From a virus: 28,394 nt of DNA. The stretch lies in IMG/VR virus record IMGVR_UViG_3300033153_004338, positions 1-28,394 of that record; one strand, written 5' to 3'. The notes under the pieces are model-generated. The model saw only the letters and a list, made by a program, of their open reading frames with translations, did not search any database and was not told the DNA's origin. The translations under genes and the position numbers were made by a program. Positions 1-5,291 of the stretch are shown piece after piece. Position 1 is the stretch's first letter, and the number at the start of each line of letters is the position of its first letter.

Positions 1-2
1 AA

Positions 3-230
3 CCATTAAGTCCTTTGAAAATTTTACTCATAGGGACGGTAATAACGGGAGTTTTGTCTTTTAATACCTATATGCTATTGGAGATACAGAAACTTAGACT
101 TGATGTGGATACTCACAAAACAGAGCATATCGCAGATGTCCAAAAACTAGAGGAAGCTGTAAAAAAAAACACCGAACAAGATAAGTATATAATCGGCAGG
201 CTCAATCCTAACAGAGTAATAGAGCAATGA
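3..230 (+). CDS. Membrane-anchored coiled-coil protein, lysis region (5' end possibly outside window)
   Basis: The protein has one hydrophobic segment near its N-terminus (KILLIGTVITGVLSFNTYML) followed by a charged, heptad-like stretch of about 45 residues. This is the shape of a small inner-membrane protein with a cytoplasmic or periplasmic coiled coil, as in spanin or holin-accessory proteins. The first possible start is TTG at 15, which has no visible Shine-Dalgarno, and the frame stays open to the window edge, so the true start may lie upstream. Its stop overlaps the DUF5675 gene start (ATGA at 227-230), so the two are probably co-translated. A lysis role is inferred from shape and neighbour only. 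Confidence 0.55.
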   Translation, partial: PLSPLKILLIGTVITGVLSFNTYMLLEIQKLRLDVDTHKTEHIADVQKLEEAVKKNTEQDKYIIGRLNPNRVIEQ

Positions 231-661
231 TCCTAAAACTAAAAACATTCAAAACCTCAGCAAAGTCCACCATCGGAACACTTACAATTGATGAAGTTGC
301 GGAATGTTTCACTTTAGAAGATACTTTCAGAGAAGAGAAAATCGCAGGAGAGACTCGAATACCTAGAGGCTTATATAAAATCAAGTTAAGAACACACGGC
401 AGTATGCACAAAGATTATAAAAAGAAGTTTGGAGACTTTCACAAAGGTATGCTCTGGCTTCAAGATGTGCCTAACTTTGAATGGATTTATATTCACTATG
501 GGAATTATGACTATAATACAGATGGCTGTATCTTGGTTGGATCAAGTGCTGATTTAGAAAGAGACATGGTGGGGAATTCAGTAAACACTTACAAGAAGTT
601 ATACGAGAAAGTCGCAAACGCTCTTGTAAGCGGTGAAGAAGTTTTTATCAAGGTTGAGTAG
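227..661 (+). CDS. DUF5675 family protein, probable lysis-associated
   Basis: The 144-aa protein carries the features I associate with the phage DUF5675 family: an early Glu/Thr-rich strand pair (CFTLEDTFRE), the segment ETRIPRGLYKIKLR, a central LWLQDVPNFEWIYIHYGN block, and the DGCILVG motif at about residues 103-109. The HxGN...GCILVG arrangement with an invariant Cys recalls L,D-transpeptidase-like folds, and family members often sit in lysis or tail-tip regions. ATG overlaps the stop of the upstream membrane protein. Its 3' end overlaps the last minus-strand gene (stop at 648-650), so the two operons converge with no room for a terminator between them. Confidence 0.8.
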   Translation: MILKLKTFKTSAKSTIGTLTIDEVAECFTLEDTFREEKIAGETRIPRGLYKIKLRTHGSMHKDYKKKFGDFHKGMLWLQDVPNFEWIYIHYGNYDYNTDGCILVGSSADLERDMVGNSVNTYKKLYEKVANALVSGEEVFIKVE

Positions 662-806
662 CTTTCTTCAAAGCATAAGCCTTAGCCGCTCTCTCTCTGT
701 TTCTAACACCCCAACAAGCCTTGCAGACTTTTAATCTGTTTATTCCCTTGTTAACAGTGCTGAATGCTTCCGGTGGTCTATCTCTTTTGCATTCTTTGCA
801 AATCAT
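648..806 (-). CDS. 52-aa zinc-ribbon micro-protein
   Basis: This short minus-strand gene begins at ATG 806 behind a good Shine-Dalgarno (AAAAAGGAG) and overlaps the preceding stop as ATGA. The protein has two CxxC knuckles (MICKECKRDR and KVCKACWG) about 25 residues apart and then a basic, Ala/Arg-rich helix. That pattern fits a small treble-clef or zinc-ribbon nucleic-acid binding protein, and resembles the N-terminal finger found on HNH endonucleases, without any nuclease domain. It is the last gene of the five-gene minus operon and runs into the end of the DUF5675 gene. Function unknown. Confidence 0.75.
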   Translation of the reverse strand: MICKECKRDRPPEAFSTVNKGINRLKVCKACWGVRNRERAAKAYALKKATQP

Positions 807-1015
807 CTAATCTCCTTTTTAATCAACGAATACTCCGCAAAAGTCTTTCCACCTCTTGTAATATTCTTAGTCTTTATATCATGCCCTAAAGCTCTGAGTT
901 GAAAAATTCTCGCAGATAATCTCATAGAGCTAAACATATTCATTGCTTGAAGCGGCGTGATTGTCTTTCCAGACTCTAAGTGTTTTAGAATCTGATTGTT
1001 TTGTGATTTACTCAT
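803..1015 (-). CDS. Small helix-turn-helix protein (HTH_39-like)
   Basis: The 70-aa protein starts MSKSQNNQILKHLESGKTIT and continues with a likely recognition region (PLQAMNMFSSMRLSARIFQL, then RALGHDI). This matches the small phage winged-helix family I know as HTH_39. A longer start (1027) exists, but ATG 1015 overlaps the upstream stop as ATGA and has GGGAGA at proper spacing, so I chose it. It is the fourth gene of the minus-strand operon. It probably binds DNA and may regulate the operon or the divergent early genes; that is inference. Confidence 0.75.
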   Translation of the reverse strand: MSKSQNNQILKHLESGKTITPLQAMNMFSSMRLSARIFQLRALGHDIKTKNITRGGKTFAEYSLIKKEIR

Positions 1016-1239
1016 CTTATCTCCCAATTGTCACAACTATCATCTTTATCTATTTTTAACCAATCAGCAATCAAAGGATTTGTACAGCTTTTAGTGCCAA
1101 CTATAAACCACCTGCAAGTTTCACAAACATTCTTCTCTTTCTCTTTTTCAAAATCATCATAAATTTTGTCTATTAAGTCATCAATTTCACACATTGTCAT
1201 TTCGTTAGTTGTCAGCATCATAGCTTCATTTCTATTCAT
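1012..1239 (-). CDS. Small cysteine-rich protein, putative zinc-binding
   Basis: The 75-aa protein has an acidic/charged N-terminal helix (CEIDDLIDKIYDDFEKEKEK) followed by a CxxC-W-F...C...C arrangement (VCETCRWFIVGTKSC, then SCDNW). Four cysteines in this spacing are common in small phage proteins and suggest one zinc site. A 114-aa reading frame exists, but ATG 1239 has a GGGAAC Shine-Dalgarno and an 8-base overlap with the upstream gene, like its neighbours. It overlaps the downstream HTH gene as ATGA. No function recognised. Confidence 0.7.
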   Translation of the reverse strand: MNRNEAMMLTTNEMTMCEIDDLIDKIYDDFEKEKEKNVCETCRWFIVGTKSCTNPLIADWLKIDKDDSCDNWEIR

Positions 1240-1453
1240 CTTGTTCCCTTTCAAGCTCTCTTTGTGCATCGTAACGGTCCGCCATCGCCGTTTCATAGCT
1301 CTCAGTAATCGTTTCGCTATGCTCACCACACTCGCTACAAATATCAGTTTCCTCAATCATTGGTGCATTGCAACAGTTGCTATAATTCCCGTCAGCTTCA
1401 TCTAAATACTTTCGTAACTCGAGGTCACGCAGTTGGTCTTCATTCTCAATCAT
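1232..1453 (-). CDS. Small acidic zinc-ribbon-like protein
   Basis: This 73-aa protein contains SNCCNAPMIEETDICSECGE, a CC...CxxC knuckle resembling a rubredoxin-like or zinc-ribbon hairpin, between two very acidic helices. An excellent Shine-Dalgarno (AAGGAGAAAG) precedes ATG 1453. It overlaps the preceding gene by 8 bases and the following gene by 8 bases, which indicates translational coupling in the minus operon. Small phage proteins of this kind often bind host proteins or nucleic acid, but nothing in the sequence identifies a target. Confidence 0.7.
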   Translation of the reverse strand: MIENEDQLRDLELRKYLDEADGNYSNCCNAPMIEETDICSECGEHSETITESYETAMADRYDAQRELEREQDE

Positions 1454-1760
1454 TTTCTTTCTCCTTTATGACTTCGATTTTAATATCATTAGGAACAGCA
1501 ACGGTTTTAACAATATTATTTACAAAATTAACCATGATTCTTGTTTCCATTGAATCCGCATCATGCCCTTTACCTAAATGTACCGACCATTCTTTAACTG
1601 CTTGTGTCGCTAAATCTTCAATCATTGCATTTACTTTATGCTGTACCATATCGTAAATATAATTAGTTACTTCTACTTCAATTTGCCTCTTTAACATCTT
1701 TTCTAATATTGCGATTTCTTTATCTTCCATAAACTTATCCCCGTTTGTTAAATCTCTCAT
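1446..1760 (-). CDS. Hypothetical 104-aa protein, first gene of minus operon
   Basis: The start ATG 1760 follows a strong Shine-Dalgarno (AAGGAGATAG). The product is charged and predicted helical with an amphipathic segment (AILEKMLKRQIEVEVTNYIY), and has no Cys pairs or recognisable motif. As the promoter-proximal gene of the 648-1760 operon it is probably the most strongly expressed of the five. A second internal Met start (MEDKEIAIL) is possible. I do not recognise a family. Confidence 0.65.
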   Translation of the reverse strand: MRDLTNGDKFMEDKEIAILEKMLKRQIEVEVTNYIYDMVQHKVNAMIEDLATQAVKEWSVHLGKGHDADSMETRIMVNFVNNIVKTVAVPNDIKIEVIKEKEND

Positions 1761-1897
1761 TTTCTATCTCCTTAAATATTTCGTATTCAAAATTGTACAA
1801 CAACAAAACTTACATTAACTTTAAAGACTCTATTAATATTCCTTTAAAGATAATAATGTTAAACTTCCTTATCTCAAAAAATAAAGGAGTCTTAAAA
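1761..1897. promoter_or_regulatory. Divergent control region with two CTTTAAAG palindromes
   Basis: This gap separates the minus operon from the plus-strand RHH gene. On the minus strand a -10-like TACAAT lies at 1797-1792. On the plus strand GATAAT (1849-1854) is a weak -10 candidate. The perfect 8-bp palindrome CTTTAAAG occurs twice, at 1819-1826 and 1842-1849, 23 bp apart (about two helical turns). The first lies near the -35 position of the minus promoter and the second abuts the plus -10. This is the layout of operators for a small repressor, and the adjacent RHH protein is the obvious candidate. The repeats are seen directly; the assignment is inference. Confidence 0.5.
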
Positions 1898-2053
1898 ATG
1901 GCAGAACTTAGAAACATAACTACTGCTTTTGCTACACGGAAAAGTGAAAAAGATAGAATCGTAAAAGTAGCGGAAAAGTTAGACATCGGCATGAGTGAAT
2001 ATATGCGAAATGTAGTAATGAAAGATGTTGAAAAACAGGAGAAAAAGAAATGA
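1898..2053 (+). CDS. Ribbon-helix-helix (Arc/CopG-like) DNA-binding protein
   Basis: The 51-aa product reads as a short beta strand (RNITTAFAT), then helix A (EKDRIVKVAEKLD) and helix B (GMSEYMRNVVMKDVEKQ), the standard ribbon-helix-helix order. Such proteins dimerise and insert the paired N-terminal strands in the major groove. Start ATG 1898 is placed after a clear AAAGGAG; an open frame reaches back to 1745 but has no ribosome site. It faces the minus operon across the CTTTAAAG palindromes, so it may be an autoregulating repressor of both directions, a possible early switch. It could also be a relaxosome-type RHH protein. Confidence 0.75.
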   Translation: MAELRNITTAFATRKSEKDRIVKVAEKLDIGMSEYMRNVVMKDVEKQEKKK

Positions 2054-2109
2054 ACTTACTAAACAAACTAGAAGCCTTTTGCGAAAAAATGGCTAAGATA
2101 TTATTTTAA
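2050..2109 (+). CDS. Possible 19-aa micro-protein
   Basis: ATG 2050 overlaps the RHH stop as ATGA and the frame encodes a short amphipathic helix (MNLLNKLEAFCEKMAKILF). Continuous ATGA coupling with the flanking genes is the only support. It could simply be a coupling leader for the next gene. Confidence 0.3.
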   Translation: MNLLNKLEAFCEKMAKILF

Positions 2110-2121
2110 CAGGAGAGAGAG

Positions 2122-2262
2122 ATGAAAGAATCAATAGCTAAAGAAAGTTTCGAGGCATGGTGGAGCGTTAACTATTCCGGGCTAGGAAGAGACAAATGGT
2201 TAGCATGGATAGCTTTTAAAAAAGGTGTTAAGGTTGCAGAAGCCTACAATAAGGAGAAATGA
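2122..2262 (+). CDS. Small phage protein rich in Trp (46 aa)
   Basis: A strong Shine-Dalgarno (AGGAGAGAGAG) precedes ATG 2122. The protein has the pattern SFEAWW...DKWLAWIAFKKG with four Trp residues, a style of small early phage protein seen in many phages, usually of unknown function. Its stop overlaps the next gene (ATGATGA). Predicted to be one or two helices, soluble. No function assigned. Confidence 0.65.
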   Translation: MKESIAKESFEAWWSVNYSGLGRDKWLAWIAFKKGVKVAEAYNKEK

Positions 2263-2465
2263 TGAAAACAGATGAATTTGACGAAGCAATGAAAACAGAG
2301 GGCAAAAAAGTCCATCAGAATATACCAACTGCTTTTGAGAACTGTAACAATTGTCAATGGAACATAACCACAGAAACGCATGATAAAAAAAGAGATATGA
2401 TGTGTAGAGATTGCAGTTTAGCATATACAAGTAATTGGACGAAAAAGGAATATCATGGCAACTAA
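2259..2465 (+). CDS. Small zinc-finger-like protein
   Basis: The 68-aa product has two CxxC knuckles (NCNNCQW and CRDCSLAY) 20 residues apart, consistent with one zinc site, in a Lys/Glu-rich chain. Two adjacent ATG codons (2259 and 2262) are usable behind AAGGAG. It overlaps the ERF gene start by 11 bases, so it probably belongs to the recombination operon and may act with it. No family recognised. Confidence 0.65.
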   Translation: MMKTDEFDEAMKTEGKKVHQNIPTAFENCNNCQWNITTETHDKKRDMMCRDCSLAYTSNWTKKEYHGN

Positions 2466-3027
2466 AAAAACAATAACACAAGTGCTAAGTGATATTCAAA
2501 GCAAACTTATTGCACCAAAAGGGCAGACCAATAAGTTTGGCGGCTACAAATACAGAAGTTGTGAAGATATTTTAGAGGGCTTAAAAACTCTCATAAGTGA
2601 CTATGGCGTATCGGTTACACTAGAAGATGATATTGTCATGGTTGGAAATAGAATCTATGTAAAGGCAACAGCAACACTCTCGTATGATAATGAAACAAAA
2701 TCTGCGACAGCGTTTGCAAGAGAGCCAGAGAGTCAAAAAGGAATGAGTGAGCCACAACTCACAGGAAGTGCATCGTCTTATGCTCGTAAGTATGCTTTAA
2801 ACGGTTTATTTGCAATAGACGATACAAAAGACCATGATACTATGGATAACTCTTCTGGCGGCAACAGTGGCTTGATTACAGATAAGCAACACCAAGAGTT
2901 AAGAGTTCTTTTACAAAGTAAGGAACTAGATTATCAAACAGTTTGTGCAAATTGGAATATGAAAAGCTTATCAGAACTTATGCAGGGAACAATACCAAAA
3001 TTTAAAGATTGGGCTGTGAGTCAGTAA
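2455..3027 (+). CDS. erf: ERF-type single-strand annealing protein
   Basis: The 190-aa protein shows the ERF signature: an N-terminal helix (TITQVLSDIQSKLIAPKGQT), then NKFGGYKYRSCEDILEGLK, the FAREPESQKGMSEPQLTGSA block (about residues 87-106), and SSYARKYALNGLFAIDDTKD. ERF proteins anneal complementary single strands in phage recombination and genome circularisation. The C-terminal 50 residues look like a flexible linker plus a small helical tail. It sits next to a NinB-like gene and SSB, a typical recombination cassette, and overlaps both flanking genes. Confidence 0.93.
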   Translation: MATKKTITQVLSDIQSKLIAPKGQTNKFGGYKYRSCEDILEGLKTLISDYGVSVTLEDDIVMVGNRIYVKATATLSYDNETKSATAFAREPESQKGMSEPQLTGSASSYARKYALNGLFAIDDTKDHDTMDNSSGGNSGLITDKQHQELRVLLQSKELDYQTVCANWNMKSLSELMQGTIPKFKDWAVSQ

Positions 3028-3431
3028 TGAAAATTGTATTTAAAATAGAGATGGGACAACTGCTCCCATACTCTATTGACGATAAAAACTCATTATCAAA
3101 ACTAAAAGATGGAGTCTATGAAGTTGATATAAAAAACATGGACATGAGAACCATCAAACAAAACTCAGCGATGCATAAATATTTCACGATGCTATCTGAC
3201 AAATTAAACGAGGGAGGATTATCAATAGCTAAGACACTAAAGGTTGATATTGATTGGACACCAACAGCAGTTAAAGATTTGCTATGGAGGCCGATACAAG
3301 AAAGTGTGTTAAATAAAAAAAGCACTACAAAATTAAATAAAGACGAAATAACAAAAGTATATGATGTGCTAAATATGGCACTAGGACAAAAGTTTGGGAT
3401 AAGTTTAGAGTTTCCAACAAGGGATTTATAA
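3027..3431 (+). CDS. NinB-like recombination-associated protein
   Basis: The start ATG 3027 overlaps the ERF stop (TAATG). The 135-aa product has an N-terminal beta region, then MRTIKQNSAMHKYFTMLSDK, resembling the R-S/T-x-x-QN motif of NinB/Orf proteins, and a conserved-looking LLWRPIQESVLNKKSTTKLN segment ending near FGISLEFP. NinB-type proteins bind single-stranded DNA and help load annealing proteins or SSB. Placement between ERF and SSB supports that role. The family match is by motif and context, so I hold it loosely. Confidence 0.6.
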   Translation: MKIVFKIEMGQLLPYSIDDKNSLSKLKDGVYEVDIKNMDMRTIKQNSAMHKYFTMLSDKLNEGGLSIAKTLKVDIDWTPTAVKDLLWRPIQESVLNKKSTTKLNKDEITKVYDVLNMALGQKFGISLEFPTRDL

Positions 3432-3521
3432 ATGAAAGACACTAAACAGAAAAAGCCTTTCAAAAACAAAAACAGAAATCGCAAAGGCTCTAAAAAAACA
3501 ACACAAAGTGAGGAAAAATAA
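3432..3521 (+). CDS. Possible 29-aa highly basic peptide
   Basis: ATG 3432 begins next to the previous stop. The peptide (MKDTKQKKPFKNKNRNRKGS...) is nearly all Lys, Arg, Asn and Thr, which would bind nucleic acid or be disordered. It ends just before the SSB start, whose Shine-Dalgarno (GTGAGGAAAAA) lies inside it. It may be real or a coupling stretch. Confidence 0.4.
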   Translation: MKDTKQKKPFKNKNRNRKGSKKTTQSEEK

Positions 3522-3522
3522 A

Positions 3523-3975
3523 ATGTTACCAACTATAACAGTAATCGGAAATTTAAAAAGAATTGAGACAAAGTTTACTCAAAGCGGAAAGCAAGTAACT
3601 AAGTTTCAAATAGAGTGTGCTGAAAAAAACAGCAAAGGCGATTGGACTAACTTATATCTAAGTGGTGAGTGTTGGGAGAAGTCAGCGGAATTTGTAAACA
3701 ACTTTTTTAGAGATGGAAGTCCTGCAATTGTTACGGGAAAACTTTACACGAATATCTATGAGAAGCAAGACGGCACAAAAGTATATGAAAATAAACTACT
3801 TTTTCCTAATGTTTCTTTCGCACCTAAAGACAGAAGTGATAGTCAAGCTCAACAGAGTCAGCCACAACAAAACCAAGCACCACAGCAGCAGAACTACCAG
3901 CAACAACAGAGACCAAGCCCACAGGTGGTACACGAACAAATACAAAACATTGACGAAGAAAGTCTGCCTTTCTAG
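3523..3975 (+). CDS. ssb: Single-stranded DNA-binding protein
   Basis: This 150-aa protein has an OB-fold domain in its first 105 residues (TVIGNLKRIETKFTQSGKQV, TKFQIECAEK, LYLSGECWEKSAEFV, AIVTGKLYTNIYEKQDGTKV), then a Gln-rich linker and the acidic tip DEESLPF, the SSB tail that recruits partner proteins. ATG 3523 is chosen over the upstream start because GAGGAAAAA precedes it. It completes the ERF/NinB-like/SSB recombination set and should also coat replication intermediates. The intact phenylalanine-ended tail suggests it can still contact host replication proteins. Confidence 0.92.
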   Translation: MLPTITVIGNLKRIETKFTQSGKQVTKFQIECAEKNSKGDWTNLYLSGECWEKSAEFVNNFFRDGSPAIVTGKLYTNIYEKQDGTKVYENKLLFPNVSFAPKDRSDSQAQQSQPQQNQAPQQQNYQQQQRPSPQVVHEQIQNIDEESLPF

Positions 3976-4094
3976 TGCGTATCAAAAAGAGGTGCTACAA
4001 ATGCAAAAGGGACTTTATAGAAACACTCATAAAGTGTCCTCAATGCAAAGGTAAGCTAAAAACAATCCATGTGATTAGATTTTACAAAGGATAA
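3975..4094 (+). CDS. 39-aa zinc-ribbon micro-protein (Com-like)
   Basis: A GTG codon overlaps the SSB stop by one base (TAGTG). The product contains KKRCYKCKRDF and KCPQCKGKL, two CxxC knuckles 11 residues apart, closely resembling the zinc-ribbon of phage Mu Com-type translational regulators and other small phage zinc ribbons. The short basic C-terminus follows. The frame ends 3 bases before the next gene. The GTG start is the only reasonable one. Function is unknown; RNA or DNA binding is the likeliest activity. Confidence 0.65.
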   Translation: MRIKKRCYKCKRDFIETLIKCPQCKGKLKTIHVIRFYKG

Positions 4095-4097
4095 GAA

Positions 4098-4226
4098 ATG
4101 ACTTTTGAAATAGAAACATTAGACTTAGCAATAACTGTGTTTGCTTCAATAATCGCAGCTATTGTAATCTACGAACTTTTCTTAAAACGAGGTTGGGGCG
4201 AAAACCACAAAGGAACGAAGCCATAA
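4098..4226 (+). CDS. 42-aa single-pass membrane protein
   Basis: ATG 4098 follows GGATAAGAA. Residues 9-28 (DLAITVFASIIAAIVIYELF) form one clear transmembrane helix, with acidic residues before and basic residues after it, predicting the C-terminus in the cytoplasm. It is the last gene of the recombination operon before a non-coding region. No specific family. Confidence 0.6.
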   Translation: MTFEIETLDLAITVFASIIAAIVIYELFLKRGWGENHKGTKP

Positions 4227-4234
4227 AAGTAGGG

Positions 4235-4240
4235 TATAAT
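4235..4240 (+). promoter_or_regulatory. Promoter -10 box (TATAAT)
   Basis: A perfect TATAAT sits just after the membrane micro-gene and ahead of the non-coding region. It lacks the TGn extension found at most other promoters here. If active, transcription would start near 4247. Confidence 0.45.
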
Positions 4241-4273
4241 AGTTCATTCGTAAAATCAAGGGGGTGATTCAGC

Positions 4274-4297
4274 ATGATGAAAACTCTAGGATGGTAA
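4274..4297 (+). other. Possible 7-codon leader peptide
   Basis: A very short frame (MMKTLGW then stop) lies 9 bases after a G-rich AAGGGGG and about 27 bases after the putative transcription start of the 4235 promoter. Such minimal frames can set ribosome position in a leader. The evidence is only the start, stop and purine-rich stretch, and it could be chance. Confidence 0.2.
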
Positions 4298-4346
4298 TGG
4301 ATTAAAGTATTGCTAGGCGGATTAAGTTTCGTTTAGCGCCATTTAT

Positions 4347-4354
4347 GATATAAT
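4347..4354 (+). promoter_or_regulatory. Extended -10 promoter
   Basis: TATAAT at 4349-4354 is preceded by ATGA, giving a TGA-TATAAT extended -10 as at the late promoters. Transcription would start near 4361, just before the structured leader of the replication gene at 4513. Confidence 0.55.
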
Positions 4355-4368
4355 AACGATAAGATTAG

Positions 4369-4465
4369 TTATAGCTTATTTCAGCACTACTGACTGTTAG
4401 GGAGCCTCTCGGCTCTCTTCCTGATATAGAATTGAAATAAGAGATAACGGGGCAGTTAGTAGTGC
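4369..4465 (+). ncRNA. Structured leader / candidate regulatory RNA with alternative stems
   Basis: Two long complementary pairs interleave. Arm A (4375-4383, CTTATTTCA) pairs perfectly with A' (4433-4441, TGAAATAAG), extended by TTAT/ATAA (4369-4372 with 4444-4447) across a 2x2 loop. Arm B (4384-4396, GCACTACTGACTG) pairs with B' (4453-4465, CAGTTAGTAGTGC) over 13 bp with one G-U. Between them is a stable hairpin (4400-4417, GGGAGCC/GGCTCTC, TCTC loop). Arms A and B are adjacent, so both stems cannot easily form at once, suggesting a two-state RNA. It lies downstream of the extended -10 at 4349 and upstream of the replication gene. Not a recognised Rfam family to me. Confidence 0.5.
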
Positions 4466-4512
4466 ATCTACCCACTCTTAAATTCAAATGTTAATCACTA
4501 AAGGCTATAAAA

Positions 4513-4899
4513 ATGTCCTTTACTGTTACTTATAACGATGATGATTTTGAAATTGACAACTTTACAAAAGTATTATTGTTTCAGCAAATAGTAGATTTGG
4601 AAATAGATAAGAATATTAAAAGTTTATTGCTTTATATTCATAGAAAAACTTTATGCTTTGATAAACTACAAGATAGACTTGCGATGTATCATTTACAAAA
4701 GAAACTACAATTAAGTGATGTGACGCTTAGAAAAGTAGTAAAAGAAGCAGAACAAAAAGACCTAATTAAGATTAAAAGGTCTGTTGGCGGAGACATGAAG
4801 AGTAGTAAAAGATTTAATCTGTTTATGATTTCACCATCATTACTATCAGAGCTAATAGAAAATATATTATATATTAGGGAGGAAAATGATTTTAAATAG
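4513..4899 (+). CDS. Replication initiation protein, O-like winged helix domain
   Basis: This 128-aa protein resembles the N-terminal DNA-binding domain of lambda O-type initiators. The block IKSLLLYIHRKTLCFDKLQD is the usual 'llyiyRKTyGf.Kk' segment (about residues 35-54), followed by a winged helix (LQKKLQLSDVTLRKVVKEAE then DLIKIKRSVGG). The start follows AAAGGCTATAAAA. It lacks the C-terminal helicase-loader-binding part, which may be supplied by the gene at 5284. Tandem 15-bp repeats overlap and follow its 3' end, which could be its binding site, as lambda O binds iterons near its own gene. Role inferred from domain and location. Confidence 0.65.
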   Translation: MSFTVTYNDDDFEIDNFTKVLLFQQIVDLEIDKNIKSLLLYIHRKTLCFDKLQDRLAMYHLQKKLQLSDVTLRKVVKEAEQKDLIKIKRSVGGDMKSSKRFNLFMISPSLLSELIENILYIREENDFK

Positions 4900-4999
4900 T
4901 TTTCGACCTACTAATTTCGAGGGTGTCGCTTTCGAGGGTTCGATTTCGATAGGGTCGCTTTTAGTAGGCAACAAAGATATAACTACTACAAAGTTATAA
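4886..4999 (+). CDS. Possible 37-aa small protein spanning the repeat region
   Basis: ATG 4886 has a strong AGGGAGG Shine-Dalgarno (4876-4882) and overlaps the end of the upstream replication gene. The frame encodes MILNSFRPTNFEGVAFEGSI and continues to a TAA at 4997, passing through all three 15-bp repeats as FEGVA/FEGSI/SIGSL. The strong ribosome site favours a real gene; the repetitive DNA could instead be a DNA-level element. Confidence 0.4.
   Translation: MILNSFRPTNFEGVAFEGSISIGSLLVGNKDITTTKL
4907..4968. repeat. Three tandem 15-bp iteron-like repeats inside an 8-bp inverted repeat
   Basis: Three consecutive units read TTTCGAGGGTGTCGC (4915-4929), TTTCGAGGGTTCGA (4930-4943) and TTTCGATAGGGTCGC (4944-4958). 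They are bracketed by CCTACTAA (4907-4914) and its exact complement TTAGTAGG (4961-4968). The block is GC-richer than its surroundings and sits at the 3' end of the putative initiator gene, followed by an AT-rich stretch (4970-5030). This is a reasonable candidate replication origin or regulatory site. Confidence 0.5.
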
Positions 5000-5027
5000 G
5001 TTATACAAGTTTATAAATAAAACAAGT

Positions 5028-5048
5028 GTTACTTTTTAGCAAAGTAAC
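5028..5048. other. Perfect 8-bp hairpin
   Basis: GTTACTTT (5028-5035) and AAAGTAAC (5041-5048) are exact complements around a TTAGC loop. No T-run follows on either strand, so it is unlikely to be an intrinsic terminator; it may be a protein-binding site or an RNA processing hairpin ahead of the gene at 5073. Confidence 0.45.
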
Positions 5049-5072
5049 GAGATGTAAAAAAAAGGATTTAAG

Positions 5073-5291
5073 GTGAGTTACATAATGAGAGCATATACAG
5101 AAGATGGAAAGACAACAGCAGACATTGAGATACATGAAGACAACACAGCTAGAATAATTATTGATTGTGTAGATGATGAATACCCTACTTACTTTGAAAT
5201 AGAAAATGCTAAGAAGTTTGTGAGCGATCTAAAAGCACTTAGTGATTTAATGGAAGAAGGAAGTAGTAAAAAAGGATTGACTTATGACTAG
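5073..5291 (+). CDS. Hypothetical acidic protein (72 aa)
   Basis: The start GTG 5073 follows AAAAGGATTTAAG; the internal ATG at 5085 lacks a ribosome site. The product alternates beta-like strands (IMRAYTEDGKTTADIEIHED, TARIIIDCVDD) with a C-terminal helix (NAKKFVSDLKALSDLMEE). It overlaps the next replication gene by 8 bases, which ties it to the replication operon. No family recognised. Confidence 0.65.
   Translation: MSYIMRAYTEDGKTTADIEIHEDNTARIIIDCVDDEYPTYFEIENAKKFVSDLKALSDLMEEGSSKKGLTYD

Noticed and set aside
208-411. Minus-strand frame opposite DUF5675
   Set aside because: It is a shadow of the plus-strand gene with no ribosome site.
3713-4054. Open frame of 113 codons overlapping the SSB gene
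   Set aside because: It is out of frame within a clear SSB gene and its end overlaps the zinc-ribbon frame at 3975; no ribosome site and no protein-like motif.
4235-4512. tmRNA or tRNA-like gene
   Set aside because: The GGGGGTGATTC start superficially recalls a tmRNA 5' end, but there is no T-loop GTTCGA partner, no acceptor pairing and no tag frame.
5028-5048. Intrinsic terminator
   Set aside because: The hairpin is perfect but no T-run follows on either strand.
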